DNA of 64,000 bases, taken from positions 1-64,000 of the forward strand of contig CATYVZ010000001.1 in assembly GCA_958413985.1 (NCBI GenBank), in the 5' to 3' direction. Both the position numbers and the translations under genes were made by a program. Shown in pieces: positions 35,303-43,159 of this stretch. Positions within the stretch are counted from its first letter, which is position 1, and each line of letters opens with the position of its first letter. Under the pieces are notes generated by a model. It worked only from the letters and a program-made list of their open reading frames with translations, was not told the DNA's origin and ran no database searches. Source of the DNA: an uncultured Bacilli bacterium (lineage in GTDB: Bacteria; Bacillota_I; Bacilli_A; RF39; UBA660).

Positions 35303-36373
35303 ATGAGTGATAGTAAAAAAAACTTAATTTCTGTTTTAAAAATAATTTGTTTTGCACTTGTGTTTGTCTTTGTTTTTCTTACTTTAACTTATATTATGCG
35401 ACCAATTAACGCTAATATAAAAAATATAGCTGGTTTTTATGGCGAAGAAGATAACACTTTAGATATGGTCTACATTGGAGGAAGTGCTACTTTTGTTTAT
35501 TGGGAACCATTAAAAGCCTATGAAGAATATGGAATAGCTTCTTATAATTATGCTATTAATAGTGTTCAGGCAGAAACTTATATTTATTCAATAAAAGAAG
35601 TTTTAAAAACGCAAAATCCCGAATTAATAATTATTGATGCTCGAGCTTTCCAATATCGTGATGATGTTAAAAGAGGGCCTACTACGGCACATTATTACAA
35701 CTTTACAACAGGTTTGCCTTTTTCTAAAAATCGCTTTGATTATATTGAAGACAATGTACCAAAATATTTGAAAGAAGATACACTAGCTTATCATTTTGAT
35801 TTAATCAAATATCACACTAGACGTGAAGATTTTGATTTTAAAACTTCGATTAAAATGATGTTAGGAACATATGAAAATGAATATAAAGGTTTTGGTTTTT
35901 ATCAACAAGTTGCTTCTATTGAAAAACAAAATTTTAAAACAACTAAAGAACTTGCTGTTTCCGATGAAACTAAAAAAATATTGAATGATTTGTTGGATTT
36001 TATGAAAACTGTCGATACAGAATTTTTATTTGTTGTATCGCCTTATTCGATGCCAATTAAAGATAAACAAAAGTTTAATTATGTTCAGAAAATAATCGAG
36101 GAAGCCGGTTATCCATTTTTAGATGCAAATGAATTTTATGATGAAATGAATTTAGATTTTGATACTAATTTTTACAATGTCAATCATGTTAATATTTTTG
36201 GTGCTGAAAAATATACGGAATTCTTAGCTGATTATTTAAAAGAAAATTATGATCTACCAGATCGCAGAGAAGATCCTACTTATGAATCATGGGATGACTT
36301 ATTAGGTAATTGGCACAAACAAGTAAATATAACTAAAGAAAAAATCAATAAATTAATAAAGGAGGGTTTATAG
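35303..36373 (+). CDS. DltD-like membrane-anchored SGNH protein
   Basis: 356 residues: one N-terminal membrane anchor (about 11-30) and an extracellular SGNH-type domain. The block I serine is in YIGGSATFVYW (S61), and the block V region is NVNHVNIFGAEKYTEFL, close in layout to the DltD histidine block. The preceding MBOAT gene ends one base before this ATG, and GGAGG (35289-35293) is correctly spaced. A longer reading from 35246 would run inside the MBOAT gene and has no site. By analogy it would pass the acyl group to the wall polymer. Catalytic residues beyond S61 and the His are not certain. Confidence 0.78.
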   Translation: MSDSKKNLISVLKIICFALVFVFVFLTLTYIMRPINANIKNIAGFYGEEDNTLDMVYIGGSATFVYWEPLKAYEEYGIASYNYAINSVQAETYIYSIKEVLKTQNPELIIIDARAFQYRDDVKRGPTTAHYYNFTTGLPFSKNRFDYIEDNVPKYLKEDTLAYHFDLIKYHTRREDFDFKTSIKMMLGTYENEYKGFGFYQQVASIEKQNFKTTKELAVSDETKKILNDLLDFMKTVDTEFLFVVSPYSMPIKDKQKFNYVQKIIEEAGYPFLDANEFYDEMNLDFDTNFYNVNHVNIFGAEKYTEFLADYLKENYDLPDRREDPTYESWDDLLGNWHKQVNITKEKINKLIKEGL

Positions 36374-36374
36374 T

Positions 36375-37211
36375 ATGTTATTAAACAATAATAATCAAAT
36401 TCTCTTAGTTGGTTTCGGTACTTGGAAATTAAAAAATAACGAACAAACAGTTGAAATTATCAAGGAAGCTATTAAATGTGGTTATCGTCATTTTGATACA
36501 GCTTTTGCTTATGGCAATGAAGAAGCAGTGGGAAAAGGTTTAAAAGAGTCATTAATTAATCGCGAAGAATTATTTATAACAGGAAAGTTATGGAATGATG
36601 ATCGTGGTTATGATAATATTATTAATGCATGTAAAAGAACGATCAGTAATTTGCAGTGTGGTTATTTAGATTTATATCTAATTCATTGGCCAGCCTCTAA
36701 AGCAGTTCACGATGATTGGATAGATATTAATAATGAAACGTGGAAAGCTTTTGAATATTTATACCAAAATGGTTATGTTAAGGCGATTGGTGTCTGTAAT
36801 TTTAAAAAAAATCAACTAGAAGAATTATTGAAAATAGCTAAAATAAAACCGATGGTCAATCAAATTGAATTTCATATTGGTTTTAGACAAGAAGATACAG
36901 TCGATTATTGTAAAAAAAATAATATTTTAGTTGAAGCATGGAGTCCACTTGGTTCTGGCAAAATGTTAAAAGTTGAGGCTTTAAAAAAGATAGCTGATAA
37001 ATATAATGTTAGTGTTGCGCAATTATGCCTAAGATGGTGTTTACAAAATGAAACTATCCCATTACCTAAAAGTAAAGATACTCAAAGAATGAAAGAAAAT
37101 TTAAATATTTTTAATTTTGAAATCAGTGAAGAAGATATGCAAATATTAAATGACTTCCCATATGTTGGTGGATCGGGGTTAGATTCTGAAACTATAACTT
37201 TATTTAACTAG
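36375..37211 (+). CDS. Aldo/keto reductase
   Basis: NADPH-dependent aldo/keto reductase of 278 residues. Family blocks: GYRHFDTAFAYGNEEAVGKG (catalytic D and Y), LYLIHWPAS (catalytic H), MVNQIEFH and PLPKSKDTQRMKENL (cofactor phosphate binding). GGAGGG precedes the start. In this operon it may reduce a carbonyl in the acyl precursor, or detoxify an aldehyde formed by the transketolase; substrate unknown. Confidence 0.88.
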   Translation: MLLNNNNQILLVGFGTWKLKNNEQTVEIIKEAIKCGYRHFDTAFAYGNEEAVGKGLKESLINREELFITGKLWNDDRGYDNIINACKRTISNLQCGYLDLYLIHWPASKAVHDDWIDINNETWKAFEYLYQNGYVKAIGVCNFKKNQLEELLKIAKIKPMVNQIEFHIGFRQEDTVDYCKKNNILVEAWSPLGSGKMLKVEALKKIADKYNVSVAQLCLRWCLQNETIPLPKSKDTQRMKENLNIFNFEISEEDMQILNDFPYVGGSGLDSETITLFN

Positions 37212-37220
37212 GAGGAATTT

Positions 37221-38060
37221 ATGAGTGAAGAAACTATTTTAAAAAAATTAAGAAAAAAAATATTTTTAACAGGTTATTCAGCAAGTATTGCTCATCTTGC
37301 CTCAGCTTTTTCAATCGTCGAACTGCTTTATGTTTTATATAATCACAAAATTTTGAATTATGATAGTAATAATCCTAATTTAGATTCAAGAGATAGATTT
37401 ATTTTAAGTAAAGGTCATGGTAGTTTAGCTTTTTATACTGTTTTATCATCAGTTGGTTTTTTTGACGAAGAAACATTAAAAACTTTTTCAAAACCAGGAA
37501 GTATTTTAGGTGGGGAACCTTGTATATCAATTATTTCTGGAATTGAAGCGACAACTGGCTCTTTAGGTCATGGCTTGTCTTTAGCTTCTGGAATGGCTTT
37601 AGCTAAAAAACTAGATGGTAGAAAAGAAAAAATCTATGTTTTATTAGGCGATGGTGAATGTGAAGAAGGAACTATTTGGGAAGCTATCATGTTCGCCGTT
37701 CATTATAAATTAAATAACTTAATTGTTATCGTTGATTGTAATAAAATTCAAAAAATGAGTACACTAGAAAAAATTATGAGTATTGATTCTTGGAAAGATA
37801 AATTTTTATCTTTTGGCTGTTTAGTTAAAGAAGTAGATGGTCATAATATCGAAGAACTTGATAGAGTTTTTAAAGAAAAAAATGATTCAGATAAGCCATT
37901 AGTTATTTTGGCAAACACTATAAAAGGTAAGGGAGTTTCGATTATCGAAAACGATCCTCGTTGGCATTGGCGATTGCCTAATAAAAAAGAGTTGAAAATT
38001 TTTATGAAAGAATTAGATATTAGTGAGGAGGAAATTCTAGAATGCAAAAAGCTTATATAA
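37221..38060 (+). CDS. Transketolase, N-terminal (TPP-binding) subunit
   Basis: 279-residue half transketolase with the pyrophosphate/Mg-binding motif GDGECEEGTIWEA...DCNK and the ketose-site histidines in LSKGHGSLAFY and GSLGHGLSLA. Split transketolases are common in accessory sugar loci. AGGAGG precedes the start; the gene overlaps its partner by 19 bases. Inside an ACP/FkbH operon it may supply a two-carbon hydroxyacyl or a modified ketose, rather than run the pentose pathway. Confidence 0.88.
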   Translation: MSEETILKKLRKKIFLTGYSASIAHLASAFSIVELLYVLYNHKILNYDSNNPNLDSRDRFILSKGHGSLAFYTVLSSVGFFDEETLKTFSKPGSILGGEPCISIISGIEATTGSLGHGLSLASGMALAKKLDGRKEKIYVLLGDGECEEGTIWEAIMFAVHYKLNNLIVIVDCNKIQKMSTLEKIMSIDSWKDKFLSFGCLVKEVDGHNIEELDRVFKEKNDSDKPLVILANTIKGKGVSIIENDPRWHWRLPNKKELKIFMKELDISEEEILECKKLI

Positions 38061-38962
38061 ACACATTATATAATTTATTAAAAAAAGATAAAAATGTCAT
38101 ATCATGTTTGTCTGATAGTGGCACTGATTATGACGAAATGTTAATGCGAGAATTTCCTGATCAAGTAATTAATTTTGGAATTAGTGAAAACAATAAAGTA
38201 GCAGCTACTGCTGGTATGGCTAATTGTGGTAAAATTCCTTTTGTTTATACGACTAGTGCCTTTTTAGCTTATCGTTCTTACGAGTTTATTAGAAATGATG
38301 TTTGTCTACAAAATCAAAATGTAAAGTTAGTTGGAATGGGATGTGGACTATCTTGGTCAACTTTAGGACCAACTCATCATACAACTGAAGATATTTCAGC
38401 TTTAAAAGCTATTCCTAATTTAAATATTTTGTCGCCTTGTTCGCCTAAAGAATTAGAGAAATGTCTTTATTTTGCTTATGATACCAAAGGACCTTTCTAT
38501 ATAAGAATGGGAATGAGCAATGAAAAAGAAATATATGATGATTCATGCCCATTTGTATTTGGTAAAAATAATTTAATAAAAGATGGACAGATGGCAACGG
38601 TTTTTGTCACTGGTAGCATTATTTCAGAAGTTTTAAAAGCTGATGCTATGTTATTAAGCGATAATATATCGATTAGAATAGTTAATATATCAAGTATTAA
38701 ACCTTTTGATAATCAATCAGTTATCGATGAATGTCAAAAAAATCATGTTATTTTTTCTGTTGAAGAACATAATATTATCGGTGGTATTGGCAGTAGTATT
38801 GCTGATGTGATAGCTGAAAATAATCTAAATGTAAAATTAGTTAAAATTGGTTTAAACGATTGTTTTGCAAATGGTTATGGAACTTATCAAGAAATATTAC
38901 AAATGAATAATTTAGATGCTAATAGCATTTATAATAAAATAAAAACTACTTTACTTAAGTAA
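38042..38962 (+). CDS. Transketolase, C-terminal (pyrimidine-binding) subunit
   Basis: 306-residue partner subunit holding the pyrimidine domain (FPDQVINFGISENNKVAATAGMA with the activating Glu; TTSAFLAYRSYEFIRND) and the C-terminal transketolase domain (SVEEHNIIGGIGS). GAGGAGG lies inside the preceding gene. The last 12 bases overlap the convergent acpS gene. Confidence 0.88.
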   Translation: MQKAYINTLYNLLKKDKNVISCLSDSGTDYDEMLMREFPDQVINFGISENNKVAATAGMANCGKIPFVYTTSAFLAYRSYEFIRNDVCLQNQNVKLVGMGCGLSWSTLGPTHHTTEDISALKAIPNLNILSPCSPKELEKCLYFAYDTKGPFYIRMGMSNEKEIYDDSCPFVFGKNNLIKDGQMATVFVTGSIISEVLKADAMLLSDNISIRIVNISSIKPFDNQSVIDECQKNHVIFSVEEHNIIGGIGSSIADVIAENNLNVKLVKIGLNDCFANGYGTYQEILQMNNLDANSIYNKIKTTLLK

Positions 38963-39286
38963 AATAGCTTCAGCAATAGTATAATTATGTTCATGAGCAA
39001 TAGTTATTAAAATTTTATATTGCTTAAAGATGGCTTTAGGTGAGCCATTTTTTTCATTTATAATTTCAATTTCTTTCATATGTGGGTTTTCATATTTATT
39101 TAAGGCTTTAATTATCGCTTCTTTACCCGCAAATCTTCCACAAATGAATTCGATCTTTTTTTTGCCTTGTTTAAACTTGAGAATTTTTTTTTCTTTGTCA
39201 GTTAAAATCATATCGATAAAATCTTTATTACAATTATTTTCAATTCTTTTGTTTTCAATTATATCGATTCCTACATTGTCAATCAT
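38951..39286 (-). CDS. acpS: Holo-ACP synthase
   Basis: 4'-phosphopantetheinyl transferase activating acyl carrier proteins, 111 residues, slightly shorter than the usual 118-125. The two Mg-binding motifs are GIDIIENKRIE (D8) and FAGKEAIIKAL (E56). A GGGAG site precedes the start on the minus strand. It overlaps the transketolase gene tail-to-tail. It may be the only AcpS of the cell or dedicated to this ACP; the window cannot decide. Confidence 0.9.
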   Translation of the reverse strand: MIDNVGIDIIENKRIENNCNKDFIDMILTDKEKKILKFKQGKKKIEFICGRFAGKEAIIKALNKYENPHMKEIEIINEKNGSPKAIFKQYKILITIAHEHNYTIAEAILLK

Positions 39287-39341
39287 AATATTTCTCCCTT
39301 AATTAATATTATCATAAAAAGCTAAATTTTGACAATATTAC

Positions 39342-39398
39342 TTGACTAAATAAATTTAATAATGTATACTTATATTGAAGTAGTAATCATTACTACTT
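39342..39398 (+). promoter_or_regulatory. perR-rbr promoter with PerR/Fur-type operator
   Basis: TTGACT at 39342-39347 and TATACT at 39365-39370 (17-base spacer) are followed at once by a perfect 21-bp palindrome, 39378-39398, with half-site AAGTAGTAAT around a central C. It covers the transcription start and resembles the PerR box in layout. It implies autoregulation of the operon by the encoded Fur-family protein. Confidence 0.85.
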
Positions 39399-39410
39399 TT
39401 GAGGTGATTC

Positions 39411-39791
39411 ATGAAATATTCCAAACAACGAGAACAGATCTTGAAGATAATCGACAATAGTTTTGATCATCCAACAGCTTATATGGTATATGAACAAGTA
39501 AGAAAAGAAATACCTAATATTAGCTTAGGAACCGTTTACCGCAATTTAAATAGTTTGTGTGAAAACAAATTAATTAGAAGGGTAGCAATATCGATGGGTA
39601 ATGATTGTTTTGATAAAATCGATAGTCATTGCCATTTATATTGTATTAAATGTCATAACGTTATCGATTTATCTAATGATTTGTTATATCAATTTGGAGA
39701 AACGATCAAAAATGATTTAAATTTTGAAGTTTTATCCAACGATTTGGTTTTTTCAGGAATTTGCTATGGTTGTAAGGAAGGAAAGGAATAA
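39411..39791 (+). CDS. perR: Fur-family peroxide/metal regulator (PerR-like)
   Basis: 126-residue Fur-family repressor: winged helix with HPTAYMVYEQVRKEIPNISLGTVYRNL (20-46) and a dimerisation domain. Structural zinc cysteines are C78/C81 and C118/C121; regulatory-site ligands include H73 and H75 in DSHCH. The palindromic operator in its own promoter and the downstream rubrerythrin point to peroxide sensing (PerR) rather than iron uptake control, but sequence alone cannot fully separate these. Confidence 0.85.
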   Translation: MKYSKQREQILKIIDNSFDHPTAYMVYEQVRKEIPNISLGTVYRNLNSLCENKLIRRVAISMGNDCFDKIDSHCHLYCIKCHNVIDLSNDLLYQFGETIKNDLNFEVLSNDLVFSGICYGCKEGKE

Positions 39792-39796
39792 TAATT

Positions 39797-40336
39797 ATGG
39801 AATTAAAAGGAAGTAAAACAGAACAAAATTTAATGGCTGCTTTTGCTGGAGAATCACAAGCAAGAAACAAGTATACGTATTATGCCTCTAAGGCTAAAAA
39901 AGAAGGTTTTGAACAGATAGCTGCTATCTTTGAAGAAACTGCTGGTAATGAAAAGGAACATGCTAAATTATGGTTTAAACTATTACATGGTGGTGATATT
40001 CCAAGTACATTAGAAAACTTAGAAGATGCTGCTAATGGTGAAAACTATGAATGGACTGATATGTATAAAGAATTCGCTGAAACAGCAAAAGAAGAAGGTT
40101 TTGATCATATCGCTTATCTTTTTGAAGGTGTTGCAAAAATTGAAAAAGATCATGAAGATAGATATCGTGCATTAATCGCTAATGTTAAAAATGAAATGGT
40201 ATTTAGTAAACCAGCTGAAAACATGTGGATTTGCCGTAATTGTGGTCATGTTCATTTCGGTACATCTGCTCCTAAGGTATGTCCAGTATGTGCACATCCT
40301 CAAAGCTATTTTGAATTAAGATGCCAAAATTATTAA
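39797..40336 (+). CDS. rbr: Rubrerythrin
   Basis: Non-haem di-iron peroxidase protecting anaerobes from hydrogen peroxide, 179 residues. The ferritin-like four-helix domain (1-135) has paired ExxH ligands (FEETAGNEKEHA and FEGVAKIEKDHE); the C-terminal rubredoxin domain has C146/C149 and C162/C165. It follows perR by five bases and should be under PerR control. It indicates an anaerobic lifestyle. Confidence 0.95.
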   Translation: MELKGSKTEQNLMAAFAGESQARNKYTYYASKAKKEGFEQIAAIFEETAGNEKEHAKLWFKLLHGGDIPSTLENLEDAANGENYEWTDMYKEFAETAKEEGFDHIAYLFEGVAKIEKDHEDRYRALIANVKNEMVFSKPAENMWICRNCGHVHFGTSAPKVCPVCAHPQSYFELRCQNY

Positions 40337-40346
40337 TATAATAATT

Positions 40347-40385
40347 AGAGAACTTTATTGATTTAAATAGAGTTTTCTTTTTATT
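40347..40385 (+). terminator. Terminator of perR-rbr
   Basis: AGAGAACT (40347-40354) pairs with AGTTTTCT (40371-40378), one G-T pair, followed by a T-rich run. Confidence 0.7.
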
Positions 40386-40415
40386 TATGTTATACTATTT
40401 ATGGAGTTGATAAGA

Positions 40416-41618
40416 ATGGATATAAGAATAAAAGAAGCTTTAGAAAAAGAAAAATTAAGACAACAAAACAATATTGAATTGATCGCTTCAGAAAATTATG
40501 CCTCAAAAGATGTAATGGCTTTACAAGGCAGTATTTTTACTAATAAGTATGCTGAAGGATATTCTGGTAAAAGGTACTATGGTGGATGTGTTAATGTCGA
40601 TACTATTGAAGATTTAGCGATCGAATATGTAACTAAATTATTTGATTGTAAATATGCTAACGTTCAATCACATTCTGGCAGTAGTGCTAATATGGCTGTA
40701 TATAAAGCACTACTTAATATAGGCGATAAAGTAATGGGAATGAATTTGTCACATGGTGGTCATTTGACTCATGGTCATCCTATTAACTTTAGTGGTTTAG
40801 AATATGAAATAATTAGTTATGATGTCGATTCTGAAACAGAAACTATCGATTATGATAAATTGGAAAAATTAGCGCTTGAAACAAAACCTAAAATGATTAT
40901 TGCTGGTGGTTCAGCTTACTCGAGAATTTTAGATTTTAAAAGATTTAGAGAAATTGCTGATAAAGTTGGAGCTTATTTAATGGTCGATATGGCTCATATT
41001 GCAGGTCTAGTAGCTGTTGGCCTTCATCCATCACCAATTCCTTATGCTGATGTGGTAACATCGACTACTCATAAAACTTTAAGAGGTCCAAGAGGTGGGA
41101 TCATTTTAACTAACGATGAAGAAATCGCCAAAAAAATCAATAAAATTGTTTTCCCTGGCATTCAAGGTGGACCGTTAATGCACGTTATCGCTGCTAAGGC
41201 AGAGTGTTTTTATGAGGCTTTACAACCAGAATTTAAAACTTATCAAGAACAAGTACTAAAAAACATTAAAGCTTTAGCTAAGGTATTAAGTGATAATGGG
41301 TTAAGAATTATATCCGGCCAAACAGAGAATCATTTAATATTAGTGGATGTTACTTCTTTAAAAATGACCGGTAAGGATGCTGAAAAATTATTAGATGAAG
41401 TAAATATTACAGTTAACAAAAATACTATTCCTTTTGATAAGGAATCACCTTTTAAAACGAGTGGCATTAGGTTAGGTAGTCCTGCGATGACAACTCGAGG
41501 ATTAAAAGAGGAAGATTTTAAAGAAATTGGCAATATTATTGTCGATGCATTGCATAATAAAGATAAAGAACAACTAAAATTAAGAGTGAAGGCAATAACT
41601 GATAAATATCCATTGTAA
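40416..41618 (+). CDS. glyA: Serine hydroxymethyltransferase
   Basis: PLP enzyme converting serine and tetrahydrofolate to glycine and methylene-tetrahydrofolate, 400 residues from ATG 40416. GGAG at 40403-40406 supports this start over the ATG at 40401, which overlaps that site. Conserved: NIELIASENYAS, GYSGKRYYGGC, VDMAHIAGLVA and the PLP lysine K220 in TSTTHKTLRGPRGG. It is 13 bases from folD, linking one-carbon production and use. Confidence 0.96.
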   Translation: MDIRIKEALEKEKLRQQNNIELIASENYASKDVMALQGSIFTNKYAEGYSGKRYYGGCVNVDTIEDLAIEYVTKLFDCKYANVQSHSGSSANMAVYKALLNIGDKVMGMNLSHGGHLTHGHPINFSGLEYEIISYDVDSETETIDYDKLEKLALETKPKMIIAGGSAYSRILDFKRFREIADKVGAYLMVDMAHIAGLVAVGLHPSPIPYADVVTSTTHKTLRGPRGGIILTNDEEIAKKINKIVFPGIQGGPLMHVIAAKAECFYEALQPEFKTYQEQVLKNIKALAKVLSDNGLRIISGQTENHLILVDVTSLKMTGKDAEKLLDEVNITVNKNTIPFDKESPFKTSGIRLGSPAMTTRGLKEEDFKEIGNIIVDALHNKDKEQLKLRVKAITDKYPL

Positions 41619-41631
41619 AGGAGATGATAAG

Positions 41632-42456
41632 ATGTTGCTAGATGGAAAAGCATTAAGTGATAAGATTAAAGACGAATTAACTAAAAAAATTAAAAACTAT
41701 TTAGTTAAACCTTGTTTAGCTGTTATTCAAATAGGTAATGATGAGGCTAGTAATATTTATATTAGGTCTAAAGAAAAAGCTTGCCAACAAGTAGGTATTA
41801 ATTTTATTTATATTAAGTTTGAAGAAGATACTGCTGAACAAGAAATAATTAATAAAATTGTCGAATTAAATAACGATCCATATGTTAATGGAATATTGTT
41901 ACAATTACCCATCCCACCTAAGTTTAATCAATATAGACTGCTTAATACAATTAATAAAAACAAAGATGTCGATGGTCTTACCGATGCAAACATGGGATTG
42001 TTGTTTAAAGATAATAGTAATTTAGTTCCTTGCACACCACTTGGAATAGTTACTTTACTTAAAGAATATAAAATAGATTTAATTGGTAAGCATGTAGTAG
42101 TTATCGGTAAATCCAATTTAGTTGGCAAACCTTTAGCTATATTGTTATTACAAGAAGGAGCAACAGTTACAATTTGTCATTCTAAAACTAATAATTTAAA
42201 AGATTTTACTAAACAAGCTGACGTACTGATTAGTGCAGTTGGTAAAAAAGATTTAGTTACTATGGATATGGTTAAAGAAGGAGTTATTGTAATAGATGTT
42301 GGTATTAATCGTGTCGCAGGTAAACTATATGGCGATGTCGATTTTGAAAAAGTTAAGCAAAAAGCCTCTTATATCACACCAGTTCCAGGTGGGGTAGGAC
42401 CGATGACTGTGGCTATGCTACTTTCTAATGTTGTCAAAAATTATGAAAAAAAATGA
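41632..42456 (+). CDS. folD: Methylenetetrahydrofolate dehydrogenase/cyclohydrolase
   Basis: Bifunctional folate enzyme, 274 residues. Substrate-site region YIRSKEKACQQVGI (with YxxxK), GILLQLPIPPKFN, DVDGLTDANMG, PCTPLGIV and NADP-binding VVIGKSNLVGKP are all present, ending PGGVGPMTVAMLL. AGGAGATG precedes the start. Ends in TGA, evidence for the standard code. Confidence 0.96.
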   Translation: MLLDGKALSDKIKDELTKKIKNYLVKPCLAVIQIGNDEASNIYIRSKEKACQQVGINFIYIKFEEDTAEQEIINKIVELNNDPYVNGILLQLPIPPKFNQYRLLNTINKNKDVDGLTDANMGLLFKDNSNLVPCTPLGIVTLLKEYKIDLIGKHVVVIGKSNLVGKPLAILLLQEGATVTICHSKTNNLKDFTKQADVLISAVGKKDLVTMDMVKEGVIVIDVGINRVAGKLYGDVDFEKVKQKASYITPVPGGVGPMTVAMLLSNVVKNYEKK

Positions 42457-42464
42457 CAAAAGTA

Positions 42465-42493
42465 TTGTCAAAAATAAGCAATTATGTTATTAT
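42465..42493 (+). promoter_or_regulatory. Promoter of tRNA-Met
   Basis: TTGTCA at 42465-42470 and TATTAT at 42488-42493, 17-base spacer, ending 20 bases before the tRNA. Confidence 0.65.
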
Positions 42494-42512
42494 TATATTG
42501 CTTGATTTTTTT

Positions 42513-42589
42513 GGCGACGTAGCTCAGTTGGCTAGAGCACCTGGTTCATACCCAGTAGGTCGAGAGTTCGAATCTCCCCGTCGCTACCA
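42513..42589 (+). tRNA. tRNA-Met (anticodon CAT), elongator type
   Basis: Full cloverleaf of 77 bases with encoded CCA. The acceptor GGCGACG pairs with CGTCGCT, the anticodon loop is TTCATAC, and the T arm is GAGAG-TTCGAAT-CTCCC. The paired first position (G-T) and A11-T24-type D arm match elongator tRNA-Met of Bacillota rather than initiator, which has an unpaired 1-72. A tRNA-Ile with modified CAT is less likely. Confidence 0.9.
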
Positions 42590-42598
42590 GATTGAATG

Positions 42599-42653
42599 AT
42601 AACTCGAACTTTTCGAGTTATAATATAAAGTGGCTTGTCAAAGAGCCTTTTTT
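42599..42653 (+). terminator. Hairpin plus terminator after tRNA-Met
   Basis: A perfect 10-bp stem ATAACTCGAA/TTCGAGTTAT (42599-42621) is followed by GGCT (42632-42635) pairing with AGCC (42644-42647) and TTTTTT (42648-42653). Confidence 0.75.
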
Positions 42654-42858
42654 ATGTTATTATGTATGTAGATGAAGGAATCTTCATACAATAAAAAAGG
42701 ATACATTTGATTGTGAGAATCAGATGTAATCCCTTATCGGATATGCATCTGAAATCAACGAATGTTGAAATCAGATGCTTTTTATATTTTAGAAGTAAAA
42801 TAATTACAACTAAGAATAGGAGTAATATAATAAATAGAGAAAATTCTCTTTTTGTCAT
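42652..42858 (-). CDS. Small hydrophobic membrane peptide (type I toxin-like?)
   Basis: A 68-residue ORF beginning MTKREFSLFIILLLFLVVII then LLLKYKK: charged start, one strong membrane span, then basic residues. It has an excellent ribosome-binding site (AAAGGTGGTGG five bases before the ATG) and an upstream promoter on the same strand. The C-terminal half runs antisense through the plus-strand leader hairpins and may be read-through of a once shorter peptide. The layout resembles type I toxin genes facing an antisense RNA, but no family is recognised. Confidence 0.5.
   Translation of the reverse strand: MTKREFSLFIILLLFLVVIILLLKYKKHLISTFVDFRCISDKGLHLILTIKCILFYCMKIPSSTYIIT
42699..42783 (+). 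promoter_or_regulatory. Attenuator-like leader RNA, copy 1
   Basis: CATTTGATT (42704-42712) pairs with AATCAGATG (42718-42726). A strong terminator follows: GCATCTGA (42745-42752) with TCAGATGC (42771-42778), an inner TCAAC/GTTGA stem and TTTTT. CAGATG of the first stem could instead pair with CATCTG of the terminator, so two exclusive folds are possible. A related element stands at 45036-45113. No known riboswitch is recognised. Confidence 0.5.
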
Positions 42859-42929
42859 AAATACCACCACCTTTCTTTTATCATTAGATAATTGAAAGGG
42901 AAAGCACCTGATATGTTTCAAATGTATCC
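42699..42929. repeat. 12-bp inverted repeat around the small membrane-peptide gene
   Basis: GGATACATTTGA at 42699-42710 and its exact reverse complement at 42918-42929. The left copy begins the plus-strand leader; the right copy begins the predicted minus-strand transcript, so both RNAs carry the same 12-mer near their 5' ends. Confidence 0.7.
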
Positions 42930-42935
42930 ATTAGC

Positions 42936-42964
42936 ATTATAATAAACATTTGTTCTTGATGCAA
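42936..42964 (-). promoter_or_regulatory. Promoter of the small membrane-peptide gene
   Basis: On the minus strand TTGCAT (42964-42959) and TATAAT (42941-42936) with a 17-base spacer. RNA would begin near 42929. Confidence 0.55.
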
Positions 42965-43159
42965 TGATTTTATACTAAATTACGTTTATTTAATAAACAC
43001 ATTTGCCTATTACCAAAATCAATATGATATAACTCCACAATTAGATATCTGTGATGGTTTAATATAATAATTTGAGTTTCAATTTTATAGGTAGCTTAAC
43101 AAGCTATTGCTATTAACAATCATAAATAATAAAATAATTCTTGAAAGGAGAAATATAGT
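42965..43159. other. Non-coding stretch before the membrane regulator
   Basis: AT-rich sequence with no coding frame, hairpin or repeat that I can support, apart from the AAAGGAG site at 43143-43149 for the next gene. Confidence 0.4.
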
